From positions 1 to 64,000 of the forward strand of contig JAFEFS010000096.1 of the NCBI GenBank assembly GCA_018240465.1: 64,000 bases of DNA. Reading direction: 5' to 3'. Of the stretch, positions 35,470 to 43,154 are shown piece after piece (within the stretch, counting starts at the first letter, position 1; each line of letters starts with the position of its first letter). Origin of the DNA: Pseudomonadota bacterium (lineage in GTDB: Bacteria; Pseudomonadota; Gammaproteobacteria; Xanthomonadales; Rhodanobacteraceae). Position numbers and translations under genes: made by a program. The notes beneath the pieces were generated by a model that was given only the letters and a program-made list of their open reading frames with translations, was not told the DNA's origin and made no database searches.

Positions 35470-37029
35470 TTAGTGCCCCGAGCCGGCTTTCATCATTTCG
35501 GCGTAGCGGTCCAGGTGGAGCTTCATGTGTTGGCCCATCAGCGCCTCCACGGGATGCGCCGGCACGTCGAGTATCTGCGTGGCGCCCTTGCCGCTGGCAG
35601 CCCAGCGCGGCCACGACGGCAGACCGGGACCGTTGGGGTTGCCGCTGCGCGCGAACCGGGTCCAGTAGCCGAGCATCAGCTCCCGCATTTCCCGCTCGGC
35701 GGGCGTATTGAAGTCGAGGTTGGCGCGGTCCAGCCGCTGGAACAGGTAGAGCGTGTCGTCGCTGTGCGCGGCGCCGGGCTGGCCTGCCTTCACTGCGGCA
35801 GGCGAAAGGTGGGTGAACTGGTAGACCCAGGTCGGATGCTCCTGCCGTGCATTCGCGTCGGCGATCCAGCGCACCGGGGCATTGAAGCCGACATCGGCCA
35901 GCCACTGCTGCACCAGTGCCTCGCCCTGCAGATCGGGGTAGTACTCGTCCACCACGGTCTTGGGAGCGGTGCGATAGATCAGGGCCGGCGGCAGTTTGAA
36001 TGCCGCGTACAGGCTCTGTTCCCAGTTCACCGTGCCGATCATGAGGGGGATCGGCAGTTGCTTGCCTTCGGCATAAAGGCGTTCTGTCGCTTCGGGCAGG
36101 ATCTTGCCGTCGATGACCGGTATCAGGGCGCCGGGCGGCAGCGTGCCTTGGTACTTCAACAAGGTCTGCCACGACAGGCCGCGCAGTTCCGCCGGCGTAA
36201 CGTCCTTGTCGTCGGACAGCAGCTTCTTGGCCATGGCCGCGCCGTCGCTCTCGAGTGACGGCGTACCCGGTAGGTCCCTGGACAGGTAGCGCGGATAGTC
36301 CAACTGCGCCGGCACGCCGCTTTCGCCAATGGCCTTCTCGAACAAGCCTTTGCTGAGCGGCGAAGCCATCAGGGCGGTGACCGCCACGCTGCCGGAGGAT
36401 TGGCCGAAGAGAGTCACGTTGCCCGGGTCGCCGCCGAAGCGCGCAATGTTGTGCCGTACCCATTCCAGGCTGGCCAGCACGTCCATCAAGCCGTAGTTGC
36501 CCAGCAGGGCCCCGGGCTGCTCGGCGCTCAACGCAGGATGCGCGAATCGCCCCAGCAGGCCGAGCCGGTAGTTGATTGTCACCACCACGACGCCGTGGTG
36601 CGCAAGCCTGCTGCCGTCGTAGATCGAACCGGCACCCGTGATGGCCGAGCCGCCATGGATCCAGACCATCACCGGCAGCTTCCCGGCAGGAGTCAGCGCC
36701 GGGGTGTAGATGTTGAGGTTCAGACAGTCCTCGCTCATCTGGAAGTGCGTCGTCCACTCTGCCGGTTTGCCATCCTGGAGGCTGGATTGCGGGCAGATCG
36801 TCCCGAACTTGCTGGCATCGCGCACGCCCTCCCAGTGCGGGGCCGGGGTCGGTGGACGCCAGCGCTGGTTGCCGCCGGTGTCACCAGCAAAGGGGATGCC
36901 GCGGAAGATGTCGATGCCATCGGTTCTGACCCCGGCAAGTGCCCCCTGATCCAGGGTGACTTTGGGCGTGGCGGCAAACGCCGGAGCCATCACCATGGCC
37001 AGGATCAGGCCCGCTGATGCAATTCGCAT
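35470..37029 (-). CDS. Exported type-B carboxylesterase
   Basis: 519 residues with a signal peptide (MRIASAGLILAMVMAPAFAA) and AGGAG before the ATG. Type-B esterase landmarks are FRGIPFAGDTGGNQRWRPP, SEDCLNLNIYTP, oxyanion VMVWIHGGS, NYRLGLLGRFAHP, WVRHNIARFGGDPGNVTLFG and the nucleophile Ser211 in GQSSGS, where most members have GESAGA. It hydrolyses carboxylic esters in the periplasm or outside the cell. It is a single-gene leftward unit behind operator site 4 and probably removes ester side groups from the substrate before or during uptake. Confidence 0.88.
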   Translation of the reverse strand: MRIASAGLILAMVMAPAFAATPKVTLDQGALAGVRTDGIDIFRGIPFAGDTGGNQRWRPPTPAPHWEGVRDASKFGTICPQSSLQDGKPAEWTTHFQMSEDCLNLNIYTPALTPAGKLPVMVWIHGGSAITGAGSIYDGSRLAHHGVVVVTINYRLGLLGRFAHPALSAEQPGALLGNYGLMDVLASLEWVRHNIARFGGDPGNVTLFGQSSGSVAVTALMASPLSKGLFEKAIGESGVPAQLDYPRYLSRDLPGTPSLESDGAAMAKKLLSDDKDVTPAELRGLSWQTLLKYQGTLPPGALIPVIDGKILPEATERLYAEGKQLPIPLMIGTVNWEQSLYAAFKLPPALIYRTAPKTVVDEYYPDLQGEALVQQWLADVGFNAPVRWIADANARQEHPTWVYQFTHLSPAAVKAGQPGAAHSDDTLYLFQRLDRANLDFNTPAEREMRELMLGYWTRFARSGNPNGPGLPSWPRWAASGKGATQILDVPAHPVEALMGQHMKLHLDRYAEMMKAGSGH

Positions 37030-37399
37030 ATCTCTACTCCTATCGCTGAGTTGTCGGGACAAGCTGTGGTTTCGCCATCTGTTGCAGGCTTCGCAAGCGG
37101 TGCGGGTAGCGGCGATGTTGTTGACTGTTGACAACCGTGTGATGACCGTACGATCATCAGTCTGTACATTTGTCCGGACATTTGCAAGCATGCTTCGGTG
37201 CGCCCAGGAACGTATTTGATGGCGCTACGCAACATCGGCTGTCTCGCGCAGTCGGCACCTGCGGCAAGCGACTCCAGGGACGAGGACGGGGCAGGGCAGG
37301 TGCTTGGGCGCACCTTGGCGTGGCATGGGCGCTGTCGCCGATTGGGCGGTGACGGCTGGACTTCCGGATGGGCTGGTTCACGCAACACAGGATTGCATC
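37030..37399. other. Divergent control region, esterase / methyltransferase operon
   Basis: A 370-base gap with operator site 4 and a leftward promoter. A 20-base near-perfect palindrome, TGATGACCGTACGATCATCA (37140-37159, two mismatches), lies directly beside them and may bind another regulator. TTGACA at about 37129-37134 could start a rightward promoter, but no well-spaced -10 follows. The 200 bases before the methyltransferase contain no gene I can support. Confidence 0.45.
37159..37187 (-). promoter_or_regulatory. Promoter and operator site 4, upstream of the esterase
   Basis: Operator ATTTGTCCGGACATTTG (37168-37184) fills the spacer between TTGCAA (37182-37187) and CAGACT (37159-37164) on the minus strand. 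The position also allows control of the rightward methyltransferase operon. Confidence 0.55.
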
Positions 37400-38587
37400 A
37401 TGAGCAAACAGGCACCGCCGCCGAGCTGGCGGCATGTAGGTCGTCATGGGGTCTTTCCGCAAGGCAAGCTGGATGACGCGTCCCGGTTCGATTTTCTCGC
37501 GAACATGAATCGGCACCTGGCCACCCGGCTCAGTCCCAAGGTGCGCGAGTCCTTCGAGAAGCGCGTGGCGCCGCGGACCGAGCAGGCGCTGGGGCGTCCG
37601 CTAAAGGATCGGGGCGAGGTACGCGAGGCCATGGCGCGCGAGCCGATCTACCAGATGTGGAGTGCCCTGCGCCGCACCACCATGGAGATGCGCCAGCAGG
37701 CCGGTCGGGCCATGGTGCTGCGCCAGCTCGAGCCGCTGATCGAAAAGGCCCGGGCGCTCAACGACGCGGCCGTCACCTTGCAGCTGGATCCGACGCTGGA
37801 AATCCCCCGCACCGCGTGCGCGGTGGATATCCACTGCATGCCGGGCGGTTACCACACCGAGCTGGTGGAGGACGACATCACCAACGGCGCCAACTACGAC
37901 GCCGGCATCTTCGCTACCACCGGCGGCATGCTCGGCCGCTGGAACGACGGCGGCGGCCAGGCCTTGGCCCAATGGCTCAAACAGAAGTATCCGGCCTTCA
38001 AGCCGCGCCGCATCCTGGATCTTGGCTGCACCATCGGCCACAACGTGGTGCCGCTGGCCCAGGCCTTTCCCGAGGCCGAGGTGATCGCCATCGACGTGGG
38101 TGCGCCGATGCTGCGGTATGCCCATGCGCGTGCCCGCTCGTTGGGCGTGGAAAATATCACCTTCCGGCAAGCCAACGCGGACGATCTAGGTTATCCGGAT
38201 GGCCACTTCGATCTCATCAGCTCGGCCATGTTCTGGCACGAAAGCTCGGCCCGGTCGATGCCTCTACAGTTGCGCGAGATCTATCGCATGCTGGCCGTTG
38301 GTGGATTAACGGCGCACCTCGAGCAACCGCAATACGGCGAGGACATGAGTCTGTACGAACAGTTCATCCGCGATTGGGACACCTGGAACAACAACGAGCC
38401 GTTCTGGGGCGTGATGCACGACTACGATGTCCGCCAGATGGTGCTTGATGCGGGCTTCGCTGCCGACAAGTACTTCGAGACCACGGTGGCCGGCGTGGTC
38501 GATCGCGAAGTCTTTCCGGTGGCGGAAAGCAATGGTGAGGACTATGGCCGCGCCGCCCTATGGACCATGTTCGGAGCCTGGAAATGA
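37400..38587 (+). CDS. SAM-dependent methyltransferase, class I, with long N-terminal domain
   Basis: 395 residues. Residues 175-300 form the Rossmann methyltransferase core: RRILDLGCTIGHNVVPLAQA (motif I), VIAIDVGAPMLRYAHARA (motif II) and HFDLISSAMFWHESSARSM (motif IV region), ending EIYRMLAVGGLTAHLEQP. The first 170 residues are helical and Arg-rich, with MWSALRRTTMEMRQQAGRAM. Motif I reads LGCTIG instead of the usual xGxGxG. The gene is coupled by ATGA to the next small gene. Methylation in a catabolic operon could mask or activate a carboxylate or amine; the acceptor is unknown. Confidence 0.8.
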   Translation: MSKQAPPPSWRHVGRHGVFPQGKLDDASRFDFLANMNRHLATRLSPKVRESFEKRVAPRTEQALGRPLKDRGEVREAMAREPIYQMWSALRRTTMEMRQQAGRAMVLRQLEPLIEKARALNDAAVTLQLDPTLEIPRTACAVDIHCMPGGYHTELVEDDITNGANYDAGIFATTGGMLGRWNDGGGQALAQWLKQKYPAFKPRRILDLGCTIGHNVVPLAQAFPEAEVIAIDVGAPMLRYAHARARSLGVENITFRQANADDLGYPDGHFDLISSAMFWHESSARSMPLQLREIYRMLAVGGLTAHLEQPQYGEDMSLYEQFIRDWDTWNNNEPFWGVMHDYDVRQMVLDAGFAADKYFETTVAGVVDREVFPVAESNGEDYGRAALWTMFGAWK

Positions 38588-38946
38588 GCAAGATCAGCGA
38601 CCTCGACATCATCGACCTGGCCGGCACCCGCGCCAAGGGCGCCCGCCCGTATTACTTCAACGATCCGGACAGCGACCGCTTGCTGTCCATCGTGATGGCG
38701 GTGGCCATGGAACACGCGGTCACCCGCCAGCGGCTGGATGCACTGGAGCGCCTGATCGAGGCCAAGGGCCTGCTGAGCCGGCAAGAGCTGGACGACTATG
38801 TACCTGACCGCGCAGCCGAAGGCGAGCGCGGAGTTTGGACCCAAGAATACATTGCTCGCATCCTGCGCTTCGTGCAACAGGAAACCGAAACCCTACGCGA
38901 CGGCGTGGATGTGGATATCCACGCCGTCCAAGACGAGCTGCGCTGA
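38584..38946 (+). CDS. Small protein of unknown function
   Basis: 120 residues, ATG overlapping the methyltransferase stop. It opens MSKISDLDIIDLAGTRAKGA, has an amphipathic helical middle (VTRQRLDALERLIEAKGLLS) and an acidic end. No signal peptide and no Cys. The coupling suggests it is a subunit or chaperone of the methyltransferase. I see no family I can name; the arrangement of short helices around Arg/Glu recalls small accessory subunits only in a general way. Confidence 0.6.
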   Translation: MSKISDLDIIDLAGTRAKGARPYYFNDPDSDRLLSIVMAVAMEHAVTRQRLDALERLIEAKGLLSRQELDDYVPDRAAEGERGVWTQEYIARILRFVQQETETLRDGVDVDIHAVQDELR

Positions 38947-38990
38947 GGCAGCATCCCCATAGCTAGTCGATGAACCACTGAGGAAATCAC

Positions 38991-39497
38991 ATGACTGATC
39001 TGAAGCGACACATGCCCGCGCTTGCCCGTCACGAGGGTATCTGGGATGGCGTTTACCGCTACTACGATCCGGCCGGCAACAAGACCGACGAGCACAGCTC
39101 GCGACTGATCTGCCGCATCACCGGCGACGACAAAGTGCCGTACCACCAAACCAACAACTACAAGTGGGCCGACGGCAAAACCGAACTGCGCGACTTCCCG
39201 ACCACCTACCAGTTCGGCCGCATCATTTTCGACAACGAGCTGATCTACGGCTGGTGCACGGAGATCCCTGAAGACGACTTCCACCGTACCCTGATGCTGC
39301 ATTGGGAACGCCAGGGCGAGCCCGACCTCGAGTTGTACGAAATGATCCAGCTTTCCGACTGCGGCACCATGCGCAATCGCATCTGGCACTGGTACAAGAA
39401 GGGTGTGCTGGTGCAGCGCACACAGATCGACGAGAAATTCGTCAGCCGCGACTGGCAGAAGATCAAGGGTCCGTCATTCGCCGGCGACCCGGTCTGA
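38991..39497 (+). CDS. DUF3598-like (calycin-fold) protein
   Basis: 168 residues, no signal peptide. HEGIWDGVYRYYDPAGNKTD at the start, then KVPYHQTNNYKWADGKTELR and WCTEIPEDDFHRTLMLHWER, alternate Trp/Tyr-rich strands in the way of a small beta-barrel. I recognise the WxGxYRxYDPxG ... YHQTNxYxWxDGK pattern as DUF3598, placed in the calycin superfamily together with lipocalin-like and bilin-lyase proteins. The role is unknown. A hydrophobic-ligand-binding or isomerase role would suit an operon with a methyltransferase and a nitrilase homologue. Confidence 0.6.
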   Translation: MTDLKRHMPALARHEGIWDGVYRYYDPAGNKTDEHSSRLICRITGDDKVPYHQTNNYKWADGKTELRDFPTTYQFGRIIFDNELIYGWCTEIPEDDFHRTLMLHWERQGEPDLELYEMIQLSDCGTMRNRIWHWYKKGVLVQRTQIDEKFVSRDWQKIKGPSFAGDPV

Positions 39498-39585
39498 GGC
39501 AGGTCTGCAGGTCACGCTATTCCCCATTGCCCGTTCGTGTCTGCAATGAGTGGACATTTTTCAGCCGGCCGAGGAGATATCGAGC

Positions 39586-40749
39586 ATGAGCGGTTCCAGA
39601 CGCGACTTTCTGGGCAACAGCACGTTATTGACCGCCGCCTGCGTCGCAGGCGGCAGCCTGCTCGGCGGTTCCGTCGCTGCCAGCACGCTTGGCGCCACAT
39701 CCGGTGATGCTGCTGCTGCGGTAAAACAGCACACCGACGGCACCTACGACACCGTACCGCTGGCCAAGCCGGCTTGGACGCTGTGTCTGGCCCAGACGCC
39801 GGTGCACAGCTTCGACGCCAGCCAGTGGCGCAAGGGCATTAGCGGTAACCTGCAGCACATGCTGCAGGTGATCGACGCTGCGCACTACATGCAGAAACCC
39901 GACCTGATCCAGTTCCACGAATTTCCGCTGTCAGGCTGGCGCAACTGGAGCCGCCAGGAGATCCTGAAATTCGCCATCGAGATCCCCGGGGAGGAAACCG
40001 CGGCGATCGCAGCCAAGGCGCGCCACTACGGCACCTGGATCGTGTTCGGTGCGTACGCCAGGGACAAGGACTGGCCCGGCCACGTGCTGTCGATCACCAC
40101 CATCATCAACGACAAGGGCGAGATCGTCGCCCGCCAGTGGAAGGCCCGCAATACCATCGTCAGCGGCTTCTGGCCCGGCAAGGAGCTGTTCACCACCACC
40201 ATCGACAACGTACTCGATCGCTATGTCGAAATGTACGGGCGCGATGCGGTGATCCCGGTGGCGCGCACCCCGCTAGGCAACCTGGCCACCAGTTCCACCC
40301 AGTCCGAACCGGAGCTATTCCGCGCCATGGCGATCAAGGGCGCCGAGGTGTTCCTGCGCACGGCTTCGGGCGGTTTCAGCAAGACCGATATCGCTGCGTG
40401 CGCGTCCTACAACGGCGTCTACTCGTCGATCGTCAACAACTCGATCTCCCCGGACAACGGCCCGTTCCTGGAGGACGCCACCGGCATGACCGGCGGCACC
40501 GCCATCTACGGGCCGCGTGGCGAAGTCGTTGCCGAAGCGGGCAGCCCGAACGAGACGTTTGTGTGGGGCTACATCCCGATTGGCCAACTGCGTGCCCGGC
40601 ATCGCCAGCCGAAGCTGTGTGCCGACCTGTACCGCGACGTGTACGCCGACTACGTGGCGCCGTACGCGCCGGGCCTGTTCACTCAGCATCAGCCCGACAC
40701 GATGGAGGATGCCTACCGCTACCTCAAGGACAAGTCGCGCTGGAAATAA
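39586..40749 (+). CDS. Tat-exported nitrilase-fold protein lacking the catalytic Cys
   Basis: 387 residues. GAGGAG precedes the ATG, and MSGSRRDFLGNSTLLTAA is a twin-arginine signal. The carbon-nitrogen hydrolase fold is clear: Glu112 in IQFHEFPLSG and Lys186 in ARQWKARN are two of the three catalytic residues. At the nucleophile strand, where relatives read LxCxxxEE, the sequence is GNLATSSTQSEPELFRAMA, so Thr235/Ser236 stand where Cys should be. The fold is otherwise intact (KGAEVFLRTA). It is therefore either a binding protein, a Ser/Thr hydrolase or a partner of another nitrilase. It ends the operon. Confidence 0.75.
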   Translation: MSGSRRDFLGNSTLLTAACVAGGSLLGGSVAASTLGATSGDAAAAVKQHTDGTYDTVPLAKPAWTLCLAQTPVHSFDASQWRKGISGNLQHMLQVIDAAHYMQKPDLIQFHEFPLSGWRNWSRQEILKFAIEIPGEETAAIAAKARHYGTWIVFGAYARDKDWPGHVLSITTIINDKGEIVARQWKARNTIVSGFWPGKELFTTTIDNVLDRYVEMYGRDAVIPVARTPLGNLATSSTQSEPELFRAMAIKGAEVFLRTASGGFSKTDIAACASYNGVYSSIVNNSISPDNGPFLEDATGMTGGTAIYGPRGEVVAEAGSPNETFVWGYIPIGQLRARHRQPKLCADLYRDVYADYVAPYAPGLFTQHQPDTMEDAYRYLKDKSRWK

Positions 40750-40764
40750 CAGGTATTGGCGGAA

Positions 40765-40790
40765 GACGGGGGCGTTATCGCCGTCCCGTC
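40765..40790. terminator. Hairpin between converging operons
   Basis: GACGGG-GGCG (40765-40774) pairs with CGCC-GTCCCGTC (40779-40790) across loop TTAT with a 2-base bulge. It sits in the 53-base gap between the converging nitrilase and CaiB genes. It has no T-tract, so it would act at best as a bidirectional roadblock. Confidence 0.35.
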
Positions 40791-40802
40791 ACCCGGCCGC
40801 GG

Positions 40803-41918
40803 TCACAGGCCCAGTTCGCGCAGCACCGCCGCGGTGGATTCGCCCAGCCTGTCCAGGTGCGGGTTGATGCGGCCGGGTTCGTTGGCGTAGCGGATCGGAA
40901 TGCCCAGATGGGTGCCGCCCCCGCGATCGGTCCAGACCATGCCGCGGGCCTGGGTATGCGGATCGTTGAAGGCTTCTGTCAAGCTGCGCACCGGCGCCCA
41001 GCACACGTCTACCTGCTCCAGCCAAGCACTCCATGCGGCCAGCGGGCGGCGGGCGAAGGTGTCGGCGAGGAAGACCTTGACCGGGTCCTGGGCGGGGCCG
41101 GGCGGCTGCAGGCACAGCGCGATCAGGTCGGACCGCTCAAGCGCCGTGAGCAGGTTGGTCGCAAACTTGGGTTCGGCGCCGCCCAGCGCCAGCCAGCGAT
41201 CGTCGGCGCAGCGGTACAGGTGGTACAGGGCGTTGCCGCCCCAGCTGCGCTCCTCGCCCACCACCGGATCACGTTGCTCGGCGAACGGCGGCCCCAGCAC
41301 GTTGGGTAGCCAGGCCAGCAGCGCATCCTGCATTGAAATATCGATATAGTCGCCCGCGCCGGTCGTCGCCCGGCGCAGCAGCGCCATCAGGATGCCGTTC
41401 ATGGCCATCAGCGAGCCGGCCATGTCCGCCACCGGCATGTGCGGCATCGCCGGGGTGCCGTCGGGAGCGCGGTTCAGGCTGACCACGCCGCTGTCGGCCT
41501 GGATCGCCAGGTCGTGGGCCGGACGCTGCGCCTTGGGGCCATGCTGGCCATAGGCGCTGATGGAACAGTAGACGATGCCGGGGTTGAGGGCGCGGCAGCG
41601 TGCGTAGTCGATGCCCAGTCGCGCGGCGACGCCGGGACGGAAGGCCTCGACCAGCACATCCGCCCAGGCCACCAGACGTTCGATCGCCGCGCTGCCCGCC
41701 GCGCTCTTGAGGTCGAGCACGATGCAGCGCTTGCCGCGATGGGTGTTGCGGAACCAAGTGGAGGCACCGGCCTGTTTCAGGCCCACCTCGCGCACCGGCT
41801 CGCCGCCGGGCGGCTCGACCTTGATCACCTCGGCACCGTGGTCGGCCATCATCATGGTCAGGTGCGGGCCGGGCAGGAACAGCGACAGGTCCAGTACCTT
41901 GAGCCCTTCCAGCTTCAC
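40803..41918 (-). CDS. CaiB/BaiF CoA-transferase (second of a pair)
   Basis: 371 residues from a GTG overlapping the upstream CaiB stop (GTGA). The start reads MKLEGLKVLDLSLFLPGPHL, followed by DHGAEVIKVEPPGGEPVRE, HRGKRCIVLDLKSAAG and YCSISAYGQHGPKAQR. The catalytic Asp is Asp165 in PVADMAGSLMAMNG. LSLFLPGPH in place of the usual xAGPxxG is shared by a subgroup acting on branched or aromatic acyl groups; that assignment is tentative. It is the distal gene of the eight-gene leftward operon. The adjacent CaiB gene suggests two different CoA-transfer steps or a heterodimer. Confidence 0.82.
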   Translation of the reverse strand: MKLEGLKVLDLSLFLPGPHLTMMMADHGAEVIKVEPPGGEPVREVGLKQAGASTWFRNTHRGKRCIVLDLKSAAGSAAIERLVAWADVLVEAFRPGVAARLGIDYARCRALNPGIVYCSISAYGQHGPKAQRPAHDLAIQADSGVVSLNRAPDGTPAMPHMPVADMAGSLMAMNGILMALLRRATTGAGDYIDISMQDALLAWLPNVLGPPFAEQRDPVVGEERSWGGNALYHLYRCADDRWLALGGAEPKFATNLLTALERSDLIALCLQPPGPAQDPVKVFLADTFARRPLAAWSAWLEQVDVCWAPVRSLTEAFNDPHTQARGMVWTDRGGGTHLGIPIRYANEPGRINPHLDRLGESTAAVLRELGL

Positions 41919-43099
41919 GCCTGCTCTCCCCGCAGCCGCGCGATCGTGGCCGCGTCGTAGCCCAGGCCGGACAGCAGTGCCTGCGCATCGGCATTGAGTG
42001 CGGGCGCTGCGCGGCCGGCCAGGCGCTTGCCGTCGATCTTGACCGGGTTGCGCAGCAGCCGCTGCGTGCCGGCGGGATGCGCCACCTGCTGCAGCATGTC
42101 GACCTGCTGCACGTAGGGGTTGTCCAGTGCCTGGGCGATGTCCAGCACCGGCGCGATGGGAATCCGGCCGGCGAATTTCTCGATCCAGTACGCGCTGGGC
42201 CGGGTAGACAGGATCGCGTCCACCAGCGGCGTCAATTCGAGTCGCGCGGCGCGGCGCGCCGCAAAGCCGGCGAAGCGGGCCTCGGCGGCCCAGGCCGGGT
42301 TGCCGATGCCCTCGATGAAGGTCTGCCAGAACTTCTCCAGCATGCACATCACCATCACCCAGCCGTCGGCGGACTTGTACACCTGGCAGGGCACGGTGGA
42401 CGGGTGCGCGCTGCGCTCCAGCCGCTCGGTGCGGTGGCCTTCGTTGAGATACCACGTGGCCGGGTAGCTGAGCTGGTGCAAGGCCACGTCGAACAGGCTC
42501 ACGTCCACGTCGCAGCCTTCGCCGCTGCGCATGGCGCCGATGACGGCGGCCAGCAGGCTCATGGCCATCGTGGTGCCGGTCATGTAGTCGACCATCGACA
42601 GGCCGAAGCGCGCCGGCGGTGTGTCGGGTTCGCCGGTCAGCGCCATGAAACCGGCCTCGGCCTGCATCAGGTAGTCGTAGCCCGGCCAGGCGGCGCGTTC
42701 GTTGTCGCGACCGTAGGCCGACAGGTGTGCACAGACGATCTTCGGGTTGAGCTTGCCCAGCGTGGCGTAGTCCAGCCCCAGCTTGGCCGGTTGGTCGCCG
42801 CGCAGGTTGTTGAGCACCGCATCGGCACTGCCCACCAGGCGCTCGAATACCTCGCGCCCGGCCGCTGATTTCAGATCCAGTTGCAGCGAGTGCTTGTTGA
42901 GGTTGAAGGTCTGGAAGAACAGGCTGTCGCCCTCGCCCAGGAAGTACGGCCCGGTGGCGCGCGACACGTCGCCGGCGGGCGGTGCTTCGATCTTGATCAC
43001 CTCGGCACCGAGATCGGCCAGGTGCATCGAACCGTAGGGCCCGGCGCCATACTGCTCGACGGCTAGGATACGCAGCCCGTTCAAGGGGAGCTTTTTCAT
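41915..43099 (-). CDS. CaiB/BaiF CoA-transferase (first of a pair)
   Basis: 394 residues. Start MKKLPLNGLRILAVEQYGAG, then LADLGAEVIKIEAPPAGDVSR, FFQTFNLNKHSLQLDLKSAA, NLRGDQPAKLGLDY and HLSAYGRDNERAAWPGYD, with catalytic Asp171 in SMVDYMTG. The family moves CoA between carboxylic acids through an aspartyl-CoA thioester. It lies 55 bases after the acyl-CoA dehydrogenase and overlaps the next CaiB gene. With the MaoC and CitE-like genes upstream, it resembles the mesaconate and itaconate CoA-transferase loci of other proteobacteria, which suggests a C4-C5 dicarboxylate. Confidence 0.83.
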   Translation of the reverse strand: MKKLPLNGLRILAVEQYGAGPYGSMHLADLGAEVIKIEAPPAGDVSRATGPYFLGEGDSLFFQTFNLNKHSLQLDLKSAAGREVFERLVGSADAVLNNLRGDQPAKLGLDYATLGKLNPKIVCAHLSAYGRDNERAAWPGYDYLMQAEAGFMALTGEPDTPPARFGLSMVDYMTGTTMAMSLLAAVIGAMRSGEGCDVDVSLFDVALHQLSYPATWYLNEGHRTERLERSAHPSTVPCQVYKSADGWVMVMCMLEKFWQTFIEGIGNPAWAAEARFAGFAARRAARLELTPLVDAILSTRPSAYWIEKFAGRIPIAPVLDIAQALDNPYVQQVDMLQQVAHPAGTQRLLRNPVKIDGKRLAGRAAPALNADAQALLSGLGYDAATIARLRGEQA

Positions 43100-43154
43100 G
43101 CATGGATCCTGGGAGAAGGGGCGCTGCAGCCCGGCGGCCGCAGCGCTTGCCGGG

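Noticed and set aside
22070..37029. Fumonisin-type degradation cluster (TonB receptor, type-B esterase, amine oxidase, flavoprotein dehydrogenase)
   Set aside because: Some elements match, but the fumonisin aminotransferase and citrate-related genes are missing, and the amidohydrolases and LeuCD/PrpB would be unexplained. Kept as a weak alternative only.
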